From contig NC_092568.1 of the NCBI RefSeq assembly GCF_037975245.1, forward strand, positions 1,858,001 to 1,922,000: 64,000 bases of DNA. The letters run 5' to 3'. The first letter of the stretch is position 1, and every line of letters begins with the position of its first letter. Source of the DNA: Apostichopus japonicus. Its lineage: Eukaryota; Echinodermata; Holothuroidea; Aspidochirotida; Stichopodidae. The notes below the pieces were generated by a model. That model had not been told where the DNA came from, searched no databases, and was given only the letters and a program-made list of their open reading frames with translations. Shown piece after piece: positions 52,613 to 62,065 of the stretch. The position numbers and the translations under genes are program-made.

Positions 52613-54615
52613 ATAAGGTTATCTATTCAGGTATTCAGTTGCTATGATTGCTACCTGAACTCACACATAGGACTATACAGCAGATAGGGTGGATCCGGGA
52701 ATTTATAAAGGAGGGGTGTTACTGGGGTCGAGTGAAGCCGATTCTCCATGGACCGGGTGTGGAAGCATTACCCCCTATAGATCTAAACGCCGGATTGTGA
52801 TAACATACCTTGAATTTCTGTGTGAGGTTGCAAAAGTGAGTGCACACCCTTTTGGTGAAGGATTTCATCCGTTTCGTTCAGGTTGGAATAACAACTAGAA
52901 CTAGACAACTGCATTAATGTGGCTGGGTACACAGTTGAAAACAATAAAGACAAGTGTGCTAGAATTTTTAGTTCAAATGACTTATACCTTTGGTCAATCA
53001 GCACGAATATGCTTACTCTAAATTTGTGCATATTCATGATTTTGCGGCTATCTCGATGTTGATTTGGACTCCCGATATAGCATCATATACAGTGGCGTAT
53101 CCAGGATTTTCTAACCCGGGGGGCGCGAATTACTATCTAAGCGGAGCGCCACCATCGGTTGGCGCGCAGCTTACAAGAAAATTTCTGGTTTTGATACCCC
53201 CCAGATCACCGGAAATGACTCTTCTCGGGCTTGAAAATGACCAACCAGATGTACACTTTTACCTGAGAACCAAGTATTTCCCAATAGTTTTTTTTCCCCA
53301 TCCATAACCTTTTTGAAGATTGTCACCAGTCACACATCATGTTCGACCTCATCGCATCTCCTGTGGATCATTACTTTTTGTAGGTGATTCTACGTCGCGG
53401 CCCACAATACCCGACAGCCCCACTTTTGAAGGTTTTAAGCCCATTTCTTGTTCAGAATTTCAAAATTCACATTTCTCGTGATTAAACTCACTTCAAAACA
53501 TACCCATAATGTTGCAAAAAAATTCATCTATGGACAACCAATATAGAAAAATCTCCTTGAACCCCTAACAAACTGGTCAAAATTGCACGAGTAGAGGGAA
53601 GTATGATGAAGAATGTTGGTCAGGAAATTTTCGAAAATTCAGACACAGTTAATTTATTGGTGTACAAATATTGAAACCTCCTATAACAGCTATAACTTCT
53701 TTGAAGGAAATGAAAAAAATACCAGATATTTCCGAAACCGAACGCTACACACATAGGTCAAGGAGGCGGGGGGGGGGGGGGGAGGGAGGCCAACGAAATA
53801 TTTCTTTCTGAAAATTCGGGAAATATGCTTAGAATTTTTCGGGCACCTATACTGAAAGAAAAATTCTTTGCAATGATGTAGCTGAAGGAAATGAATAGTT
53901 TAAAAATTATCTCCTTGGTAATTAAAATAAAGTTCTAAGTTTGGCCGACTAATTCGCCATTACTAATGTAAAAGAGAGTTGTGACATAACTGGACCTCCA
54001 TGCTTTTTCTCCATCTACATAGGACAATTCGTTGTTTATATGAGCATCCCGCGGTATACTGCTCAACTTTCAGTGACCGTACGGTAAATGATGGCATGCG
54101 ATGTAATAACCGATGCTTGCTTATATTGAACGCGCGCGGAGCGCGCGAAAATGTTGGTTATATTTTTCGGGCAAGTCGTTACAGCTCCCCAAATCAAATT
54201 GGGCTCCTTCGCCTTTGACTACACACATAGACAGTTTTGAGGCTGTTCATCCTGGAACGCCATTTTCAGGCGCGTAGCGAATAATTTGCAAAGGGAGGAG
54301 CGAAGCCTGTAGGCAAACTATCTAAGCGTAGCGCCACCACGAGAAAATTTTGGCCGAAAATGCCTCCCAGATCGCTGGAAATGACACTTCCCATGCCTTG
54401 TAAGTTGCATCTAAGCATTTTCTATTTCGAAATTACTAGCGATATCATAAAAAAAAAATATGCTCGGGGGGGGGGGGGCGGCGGTCGCCCCATTCTCGAA
54501 ATGCGTCATGTTCCCCGACGACTCGGTCGAGTTCGAGACCAGCCACAGTTGATTTCATAGCACAATTGTTTAAGGCGTCCATACACACACACGCGTTATG
54601 ATAGACCATATATAG

Positions 54616-54650
<35 letters not shown>

Positions 54651-57600
54651 GTGGAGGTGGAGAGAGAGATACATTAGTGAGAGAGGAAAAATGGAAACGT
54701 CAAAAATGGAGTTGTCGGTGTAAGGGGTAAGCTGAGGCGCACGCCCCTTCCGAAATCCTCGATCCGTCACTAGCTACCCGGCCATGTGTATATAATAGGG
54801 TTCAGCGTTGTAATGATGTCACTGTTCCTCTTTCTCTTCCCGGTGTCTTGGCGTTTATCTTCTACTCCCTCCTTTTCTTCTTTTTCTCTCCTTCTTCTTT
54901 TTCTTTTCCCTTCCTTCCTCTCCTCCTCCTCTTTTTCCCCCTCTTTTTTCCCCTCTTTTTTCCTTCTTTCTTCTTTTTTTTTCCTCTCCTCTTTTTCTTA
55001 CCCGGGGGGCGCGCGCCCCCAACGCCCCCCCTGGATACGCGCCTGATATATATGCATGCGTATTGCGCAATTATTACTAACTAAACATACGGATAGAGCA
55101 CATTAACTTATAATAGTAGGGGTGACATGTTTTGTTCCGCGTGTTGCCTCGAGACTCAATCTGGAAAAGTGAGAATTATCCATGTTTCATTTATTGTTAA
55201 TCTTCTACGCCCTTGCAATAAGTTAGCATATTTCTGTAAGAATGGATCCTATTGGTTAACGCATCGCTGTATTTTCTTACCACAGGTTGTCACTATTGCT
55301 ACATACTCCTACTTTCTCGCCTGTACCATAGGAAGGCAATACTTGGACCCAAGTGAAGGCTACGAGGGCAATGCCTTTGACCTTTACTTTCCAGGGTTTA
55401 CTGTTCTAGAATTTGTCTTCTATGTAGGTTGGCTCAAAGTAAGTTTCCATCATTTTGTTCTCGATTATGGTACTATGTATATTGTCATTAAAAGACATAT
55501 ATTGTTGCTGAAATGTGAAAGAGTTTAGCCTTTATACTTGTGTTATTTCCGGTTGAATGATGACACCGCAAATGCAGACACTGGACAAAAGGCAACATTT
55601 CCCATGCATACAATATCATCATACGTCGTAACGAGTCGTAATGGATCTGCCGTATCAGATTAGCATATTTCTGTAAGAATGAATCCCATTGGTTACCATA
55701 TCGCTGCATTTCCACACTTCAAGCTCAAGACGATATGAAGATTTTGCTTAACAATGTGGGGCGTTGTTCTTCACTTAAATTAAAAATTAATGATGGCAGC
55801 TATGTCTGTCTGCTTTAGGTTTTACGTCATTTGAAACAGTTAATTTACATTTGATTAGCGCCTGCAGGCGCGGACACAGTGTGTGGGGTGCACCCCCGTT
55901 CTTTCAACCCACATATTTCTTTTTGGAGAGACCCCTACTCCCACCCCCCCCCCCCACACACACACATGGGAGTCCGCTTCAAAGACTCCATGCAGGATAA
56001 CATGATCCTACTTAATCCTGGATCCGATCCGAGCTGGATTAGTGAAATCATTGCATATGCACTGTAGTTATCTACATATAGGATCCTTCGAGACTTATCG
56101 GTAAATAATGATAGCAGATTCTTGGAAGAACACAGGATCTTCTCGACAAGTCTTACTTCTTATATATGTGTATGGGTATATGTATGGATAGGACTGTATG
56201 GAGAGAACACATTCTTAGACCACCCACCAAACTTGGCCCGTTCATGTACGTGATATAACATCGGTCATAAATACGGTGTATGTTCATGTCAGGTCACTTT
56301 CTATTTTCGCTTTGCTGAACAGGTTGCTGAAAACTTGATGAACCCATTCGGGGAAGATGATGATGATTTTGACATGAACTGGATCGTTGACAGAAATCTT
56401 GAGGTAAAATCATCTTGATAGAGATAAGAACGTTTCATGAAATAATAATATTTTTTGCAGGTGCCCAACAGACGATTTAAGCAGGCACTTTAAGCAGTCC
56501 TGTAACATTCCTAGTACGGCATCTCATACGTATAATTCAATATTATAATTTGTATAATTTCCAAGCTACTTTAAGGATAACAAGGTATACTCTATGAAAC
56601 TAGCAAAATGTCATATGACTACCATGAACGCTCTTTGTTATATCAAAGGATCCAGTGAATAACGCATAGTTAAAAAGATGGAGGAAGGGAAAGGGGGAGA
56701 AACTAGCTCCTTTCCCTGCCTGACTTTCAAACATGGTAAAATTTTCCTTTGGTCACCCCACCCCCTTCCCCAATACACACACACTTATCTCTATGCCAAT
56801 ATCAATACTTCAAGTACATTTTACAAAGATCTATTTTGTATTTTCATGTCTTCTATCTAGGTGTCATTTCTGGCGGTCGATGAATTGTATGATGTTGATA
56901 TTCCGTTAGAACCAGATCCACATATAGATGTGGTTACCATGGACGTACCATATACCAATGCTTCCATCAAGAAGAAAGGCAAAGCTTGGCAAGGCTCCGC
57001 CAGCAAAGTCAGGTAAGGAGATGCCATCTGGATACAGTGCTAGTTACAGTGTTAGTTACTGTGTTAGTGCAGTGTTTGTTACAGTTTTAGTTACAGTGGG
57101 TATACCCCTGAAATCTATTGCATTCATCTCGTATTATGATCGAGCAATGAGTATCGCCCAGACGTGAAGAATGAGTACCAGAGTATTGAGTTCAAGTACA
57201 AGTAGAATATTCCACGTGTTCAGACTTCAGAGTTACGAGTACAAGTCTCTAATTTGTTACTAACACCCTATACAAATATTCGAGTACAAATAACAATGTT
57301 AGATTATGATTACAAAAACGGAATCACTAAACAGGCTTAGCATCAACACATGTTTTTACATCCCCACCCCCCCCCCCCTTACACACTATAAAACAGTGCG
57401 ATTAGAAAAGGTAAGCAAAAGTTATACGACATCGCAACCAACGTATTACAAATTTGACATTTATCCGATTATAAAATCCCCTAGACGGGCCTATTTCAAA
57501 GATTGACTGGATGCATATATGGACTCTGGTTGTAATTGGTACCTAGCTTGGTTTAGCCTGTATATTACGTGACATGGACATTCCACTTGTTAGCTAATTA

Positions 57601-59620
57601 ATATAACTTGTTGAAGATTTAAAACTTGTGGCTCAGAAAGGAGATTTGAGTAAAGAATGTACACTGGAGTATAAATATGTAGCTTTCATGAACAAAGTAT
57701 AGTTAAAGACCTGAGTATTCCTTTACGTCACAATTCTCATCATATCCGGCCAAGGGCGGCGGAAGCACTTTTAATCTGGGGGGGGGGGGGGCACCAACGT
57801 CGAAGGGCACTTTGCAGAAATTCGATTGGACTGATGCATCCTGATATTTAGTACCCTTTATAACTCTTATTGTATTATCTTATTTGCGTATATACACATC
57901 ACTCCATCAACGCCCCCCCCCCCCCTCAAGGAAACAATGCATACTAGCACTGCAATATCCAATGTGCAAATTGGGAAACAAGGAAAAAGTTTTCTTTCGA
58001 GACAAAATGAGGTGAAATCATTATAAAGTCCTGCACACGCGATCGATACATGCATGAAAGCAAATAAAATATGTCAAAATACGAAAGGATGGGGTATGTT
58101 ATGGGATATTAAAACTATACTCATAGTAGGCTATAAATGGCTTCTGCTTATTACAAAGTCACAATGTAATAAAGCAATGCTTTTTCGAAATGCATTAGGA
58201 TTTTTTTGGCAAATTGAATATGCATAATGGCACTCACCAGAATGTTAGAAGCCTTGTGGTAGTAAACATAGGCGTAGGAGGCGGTGGGGGGGGGGGGGCG
58301 GCAGCCCCCCAACCAAAAGTTTTTGTGAAAATTCGGGGAATATGCTGAGAATTTTTCGGGCACCTAATGAAAGAAAATTAATTTGCTATGTGTTTTTCAA
58401 TTGCTAAACTGATATTATTATAATCATTATTATTGTAACGACTTTCCCCAATAATTATAACCAATATGGAAAGATAATAACACGGCGAATGATATATGTT
58501 ATTGGCATGCGATGTATAACCGACGCATGCCTATATGATATGCACATTAACATGTTGAACGCGCGCGGAGCGCGCGAAAAATTTTGGTGATATTTTCCGG
58601 GCAAGTCGTTACAGCCCCCTAAATCAAATTGGGCTCCTACGCCTATGGTGATAAACATATAAAACTTCCCGAAATATTTCAATCGACGTGGGTTTCGCTT
58701 TGTAAACTCTTTTTTATTTAGAAATTTTTATGTAGAAAAAGGGCACATTTTTAACCTGACGAAAAAAGTGGGGGCACGTGCCCCCTGTGCCCCACCCCCC
58801 GTTCCGCCGCCCTTGTATCCGGCGCTTGTTAACACAGTGATTCTGCTGGCTTTAAGTTACATTATATTTATTGTCACATCGGTGCGACAATGTGTTCCCA
58901 AAAACTATACCATTATCACCCGTTGTCAAATTTTGACATCACCTTATATTTCGTTATCGTATCTCACCTTATAACATATAAACATGAAATATTAATTACA
59001 TATATTATGTGTAAATATGGACAAATGCGCAATGATAGACAAAATGATGGAACTTTATCTCCTCAAATTTCCAGTTTTCTATAATATAATGTTTCCTTTT
59101 CTTTTCCATCTTTAATTATAGACTATCACGAAAGGACATGGTCTTTACCAGTATGCCGGGCAAAATATTTACGGAAGAAGATGAAATAATACCTTCTGGG
59201 TTAACGAACAAAAGTAATCATTATGACCATTGCAACAAGGAGAAGCCAAATCCTCCACCTTACAGCGAAAACGGGATTAATTTGACCGAGAATAGATTGT
59301 TAGAGGACTCAGAAACTCAAAATGACACTCACCAAGAAAACTCCTGGCTGAAACCAGAAAGCCCTCCAAAGAGGTTGAGCCACTCGACGCAAGCTCGTCG
59401 TCGGTCACCGAAGAGGCACGGGGCCAGAAGGGGTAACGGGGGTTCGTCATCGATGAATGATAAAAACGATCCGTGCGAGGCTGATGCGGGGTGTGTCAAC
59501 CACTCGGTACCACCGGCAGGTTATTACAGCCATCAACGGCAGAGTTCAGAGGACAGTGATTTTCCTATGATGCCGTGTGATGATATTGATTTAGATAATC
59601 TCAGCGAATCCGTCATTTAG
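47790..59620 (+). CDS. Bestrophin-family anion channel gene, first exon missing
   Basis: Eight exons (47790-48043, 49260-49465, 49846-50000, 50767-50844, 55286-55438, 56323-56403, 56861-57012, 59122-59620) join with matching phases into 525 residues plus TAG. Bestrophins are pentameric, calcium-activated chloride/bicarbonate channels of plasma or internal membranes. Seen here: TM1 (residues 24-43), the pore-neck helix [55 protein letters not shown], the second pore helix with [23 protein letters not shown] (calcium clasp) and [14 protein letters not shown]. The last exon is a long hydrophilic tail with a basic patch near [13 protein letters not shown]. The short N-terminal exon (about 10-20 residues) was not found. 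Counting from the conserved RWW and GEDDDD, the human Ile76 neck position is Phe (residue 69) and Gln293 of the clasp is Asn (residue 286). Confidence 0.95.
48122..48404. mobile_element. Small MITE in bestrophin intron A-B
   Basis: Ends are CAGGCGCGGATCC at 48122 and GGATCCCTCCCTG ending at 48404, flanked by TATTG on both sides (48117-48121, 48405-48409). The interior has a long poly-G run. A degenerate relative starts near 55868. The 5-bp repeat differs from the 8 bp expected of hAT, so the superfamily is unsure. Confidence 0.6.
48405..49259. other. Rest of bestrophin intron A-B
   Basis: Non-repetitive intron sequence without recognisable features. The acceptor ATTTTGCAG ends it. Confidence 0.6.
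49260..49465 (+). CDS. Bestrophin exon B
   Basis: Starts with the base completing Arg of RWW. Encodes [20 protein letters not shown] through [11 protein letters not shown] and ends with one base of Gly at donor GTATGT. It corresponds to the cytosolic helices after the first pore helix. Confidence 0.95.
49846..50000 (+). CDS. Bestrophin exon C
   Basis: Acceptor TTTGCAG. Encodes [40 protein letters not shown] and [11 protein letters not shown], ending in phase 0 at donor GTAAGTAT. That donor is the first unit of a 14-bp tandem array. Confidence 0.95.
50001..50232 (+). repeat. 14-bp minisatellite that multiplies the exon C splice donor
   Basis: Sixteen perfect units of GTAAGTATAGGGTT plus a 17th GTAAGTAT start at the first intron base. 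Every unit therefore contains the donor consensus GTAAGT. Reading into the array from exon C gives V-S-I-G-L then TAA. Complementary-strand frames are artefacts. Confidence 0.97.
50767..50844 (+). CDS. Bestrophin exon D
   Basis: 26 codons, [20 protein letters not shown] then PLVYTQ, between acceptor TCGCAG and donor GTTAGT, phase 0 at both ends. Confidence 0.95.
50986..51168. mobile_element. hAT-like MITE, probable
   Basis: Ends CAGTGGCGTAGCC and GTACGCCCCTG resemble the CAGGGGCGTA family seen elsewhere in the window. Flanking 8-mers do not match, so the boundary or the duplication is eroded. Confidence 0.45.
51169..52440. other. Bestrophin intron D-E, unremarkable part
   Basis: No features recognised apart from an AT run leading into the SINE copy at 52441. 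Confidence 0.5.
52441..52520 (-). mobile_element. tRNA-derived SINE fragment, copy 2
   Basis: Minus-strand B-box GGTTCGAATCCCGG (52499-52512) is followed by the same body as the copy near 40204-40280 and an AT tail (about 52422-52440). It lies in the bestrophin intron. Confidence 0.55.
52535..52632. repeat. Perfect palindrome with AT core
   Basis: The arm ACCTGAATAGATAACCTTAT at 52535 is repeated in inverse ending at 52632, with an (AT)n centre of about 50 bp. The whole 98-bp stretch is self-complementary. Confidence 0.95.
53752..54217. mobile_element. hAT-like MITE, relative of 58267-58647
   Basis: Begins CATAGGTCAAGGAGGC and ends GGGCTCCTTCGCCTTTG. Flanking 8-mers are GCTACACA (53744-53751) and ACTACACA (54218-54225), 7 of 8 matching. 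The interior shares TTTTTCGGGCACCTA and a GAACGCGCGCGGAGCGCGCG palindrome with the copy at 58267-58647. Confidence 0.7.
54850..55003. repeat. Polypyrimidine tract
   Basis: About 150 bp almost purely C and T on the plus strand, within the last large bestrophin intron before exon E. Open frames across it are low complexity. Confidence 0.9.
55223..55275 (+). repeat. Direct repeat, left copy, upstream of exon E
   Basis: A 53-bp block starting TTAGCATATTTCTGTAAGAA includes part of the pyrimidine tract next to the exon E acceptor. It recurs at 55660-55712 with about 87% identity. Confidence 0.85.
55286..55438 (+). CDS. Bestrophin exon E
   Basis: 51 codons in phase 0. Encodes [20 protein letters not shown], the acidic [15 protein letters not shown] loop and [16 protein letters not shown]. 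Acceptor CCACAG, donor GTAAGT. It contains the aperture region of the pore; Ile at the position I count as human 205. Confidence 0.95.
55660..55712 (+). repeat. Direct repeat, right copy, downstream of exon E
   Basis: Diverged copy of 55223-55275. The matching acceptor AG is not preserved after it. Confidence 0.85.
55868..56040. mobile_element. Degenerate MITE, relative of 48122-48404
   Basis: Begins CAGGCGCGGACACAGTG and ends around CCTGGATCCGATCCGAGCTG. Contains poly-C and CA runs. No duplication seen. Confidence 0.35.
56323..56403 (+). CDS. Bestrophin exon F
   Basis: 27 codons in phase 0: [20 protein letters not shown], then IVDRNLE. Carries the acidic calcium clasp. Donor GAG|GTAAAA, acceptor AACAG. 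Confidence 0.96.
56861..57012 (+). CDS. Bestrophin exon G
   Basis: 50 codons plus two bases. Starts [20 protein letters not shown] and ends in a Lys/Ser-rich stretch. Donor AG|GTAAGG, completing Arg with the next exon. Confidence 0.92.
57751..58815. mobile_element. hAT-type element, 1.07 kb, non-coding
   Basis: Ends CAAGGGCGGCGGAA and TTCCGCCGCCCTTG are perfect inverted repeats. They are flanked by a perfect 8-bp duplication TATCCGGC (57743-57750, 58816-58823). A second MITE (58267-58647) is inserted in it. It lies in the bestrophin intron before the last exon. Confidence 0.88.
58267..58647. mobile_element. hAT-type MITE nested in a larger hAT element
   Basis: Ends CATAGGCGTAGGAG and CTCCTACGCCTATG are perfect inverted repeats. 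Flanking 8-mers GTAGTAAA (58259-58266) and GTGATAAA (58648-58655) match at 6 of 8. Shares its interior with 53752-54217. Confidence 0.8.
59122..59620 (+). CDS. Bestrophin exon H (C-terminal tail)
   Basis: Acceptor AATTATAG. 165 codons to TAG 59618-59620. After [16 protein letters not shown] it is hydrophilic and probably disordered, with a Pro-rich [10 protein letters not shown], a basic patch ([13 protein letters not shown]) and an acidic end ([10 protein letters not shown]). Bestrophin tails are variable, so this region carries no family mark. Confidence 0.9.
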
Positions 59621-59860
59621 CAGGAGTAGCAGCAGCAGCAGCAGAAGAAGAAGAAGACAACAATAATTATGTACCATCTAACCTACTATCCGCAAAACTT
59701 AGACCATTCCTGAGGCGTGTATTTGCTCTTATAAAGAAATCAAATGTGTTTTTGGTGACCGTTCTCTATGAATATATTTAATATATATATAACCATATAT
59801 GTTGTCCGTGGAATATATGGAGGTAGAATAACACTTTCAATTAAAATATGAATATATTTA
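59621..59860 (+). other. Probable bestrophin 3' UTR
   Basis: Begins after the stop with a short CAG/AAG repeat. A candidate ATTAAA signal lies at 59840-59845. The true end of transcription cannot be told from sequence. Confidence 0.35.
59840..59845 (+). promoter_or_regulatory. Candidate polyadenylation signal
   Basis: ATTAAA, the common variant hexamer, 220 bp after the bestrophin stop. The next AATAAA I noticed is at about 61341. Confidence 0.25.
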
Positions 59861-61782
59861 ATCAGAGTACTTCGCTTAGGCTTAAAAATTGTAATGTGGG
59901 AATTGTTAAAGTGACTTGCTGAATTCTATATGTCACCGAAGAGAACGCAGATTATATCTCTATACAGTGTTAGTATTTAATCAATAGTAATGCTAATATA
60001 AACGTTAATATTATCAACAATTCTATGGAAAACTTTATTTAGGTCATCACCTTAATGCAGCTAGGTTCCAACAAGAGATTCGTTTCTGTCTTTCTGGGTT
60101 TTTTTTCATCTTATTGAAATTATCTTCGGCGTATCATTTTTACATTTCAGTTAAGTCTTTCCAAACTTCAAGTAGAAAAGGGAAAATGACATAACTTAAA
60201 TAAGAAGCAAGAACCCGAATGAAAATCATTAGTTGAATGAAACATATTAGTTATTCTGTCATCGCGTAAATTACAGAAGGAATATAATATACAGCTTTAT
60301 CATGCTTCTTAATACGAGCAAGAAAACTATTTGTGCCAAGAATGCGGTAAATGAAACTAAACTGCAAATATTTTACCGGAACGAATGATGACTGAAAATA
60401 TGACTTTCCAATCTTGTTCCTTCACATGCAAATCTAGAACCAAATTCCATTTCTCGATGGCAGCTACAGGAAATAGAAAGTGAAGACCTCGTTAAATTCT
60501 TGTCAATATATTGAGAACGGCTGGATGTGGAAGGCAAGATATGACGTGGATCATGATTGACATTACAATGTCTATTATGTTGAAAGTTCATTTACAACGC
60601 TACTTTGCATTATAATGGAAATGAATATTGAATTGTTACGAATATTAATTCACGGCCTATTTCAATTTGCGTGACAAAAAAGATTTCACAAGGATCACAC
60701 GTCATTATTAGAGATACCATATATAGGTAAAAGAATTACCCATAAACTTCTCTGTCAATTTATGGTATTTCAAAACATTTATTGGCCTTGATCTGCTGAA
60801 TCCGGCAGTTCATAACAAATTCAAATCCTTGGTGACTTTCAATGACGTTTCACGGGAATACCGATTTTGTTTACTTAGCTGAAACTTGACAACAGAAAAT
60901 GATATATTTTCTTCCGTCGCTTGTAAGACGTATAGCCTTAAAGTTTCCCGACCCAGAAGCTAGAAGGGGACTGGGATTGAGAGTGCATCAAGTTGTTTGC
61001 TGCCCCTCCCCCCCCCAAAAAAAATAGGCTCTATTTTGCATGACCAAGTTCTTAAAGAAGGACCTTTTTCAAAATAACGTAAAGCGCAAAAAAACAGTAA
61101 CTTAGCAGAGGTCGCAGTTCATATTGTGTGTTTTCTAGAAACGGTTCCACTGTCCTCAGGTTGGCAGCGCTTGCTCTTCCTTTGAGCCCGTACGCACATA
61201 GGGGGTGCGAAGGGTGCTTAAAGCACTGCCTCCCCCTCCCATTTACCTCTAACTTTTTAAATGTCCACATTTTCCAGGGCAGAGAACGGTATTTCGTTGC
61301 TGTAATCGGGCGTTAACAGTAACTGCGCCAAATGTCACAAAATAAATTGATTGATTGCAAATTATAGCATCATTATGATGCATTGTAAGCACCCTTACTT
61401 ATACAAAATAGACTCTAATTCACATATTGATGCAGTAAACACATTACCCCTTACAAAGTCCTACCTATATGGGCCTGGTATAATATAACTTTATAACTTT
61501 ATGTTGTACACGAGGTAACATTTATATTACAGATTTCTTCACTCCTTTATTTAAGTATCTTTATTTTTTCTCGAGGTTAAGGGGGGGGGGCTTGGGTGGT
61601 GTGGGTAGGGGGTGCTTAAAAGAATTATAAGGTAGTTTTCCTTCCATGCATATTTTCATTAATTTTAACTTATATCAAATTGCAAATAGACGTATGGTAG
61701 AGGTTTTTGAGTATTTTAAGCACATTTCCGTCTTTATAATACTCGCGTAGACAGAGCTAGAATATTAGGAGTAGTAAGTAAG
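59861..61782. other. Gene-free interval
   Basis: AT-rich, with poly-C and poly-G runs near 61008 and 61586. No gene recognised. Confidence 0.45.
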
Positions 61783-62065
61783 ATGAAGTTGGAGGAGGAG
61801 CAGGAGGGAGGGAGGGAGGGAGGCAGGAGGGAGGAGGAGGGAAGGAGGAGGAGGAGGAATATGGGAGGAGGAGGGGAGGATGAGGAGGAGAAGAAGGAAG
61901 GGGAGGGGGAGGGGGAAAGAGAGGGAGAAGGAGGAGGGGAGGGAGAGAGGGAGGGAAGGAGGGAAGGAGGGAGGAGGGGGAGAAGGAGTATGAGGAAGGA
62001 GGGGAGGAAGGGAGGAGGAGGAGGAGGAGGAGGAGGAGGAGGAGGAGGAGGAGGAAGAGGAAGTG
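61783..62065. repeat. Polypurine tract (GGA/GAGG-rich)
   Basis: About 280 bp almost purely A and G on the plus strand, ending in about 15 GGA units. Frames across it on either strand are low complexity. Confidence 0.95.

Larger units (their letters stand above)
53090..55045. mobile_element. Candidate composite hAT-like element or MITE cluster
   Basis: CAGTGGCGTATCCAGG at 53090 pairs with CCTGGATACGCGCCTG ending at 55045. The flanking 8-mers differ (ATCATATA versus ATATATAT), so these may be ends of different insertions. Inside, blocks at about 53127-53260 and 54307-54420 are diverged copies of each other (CTATCTAAGCG, AGCGCCACCA, GGAAATGAC). Confidence 0.4.

Noticed and set aside
54786-55084. 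Phe/Ser-rich frames
   Set aside because: Polypyrimidine tract in a bestrophin intron.
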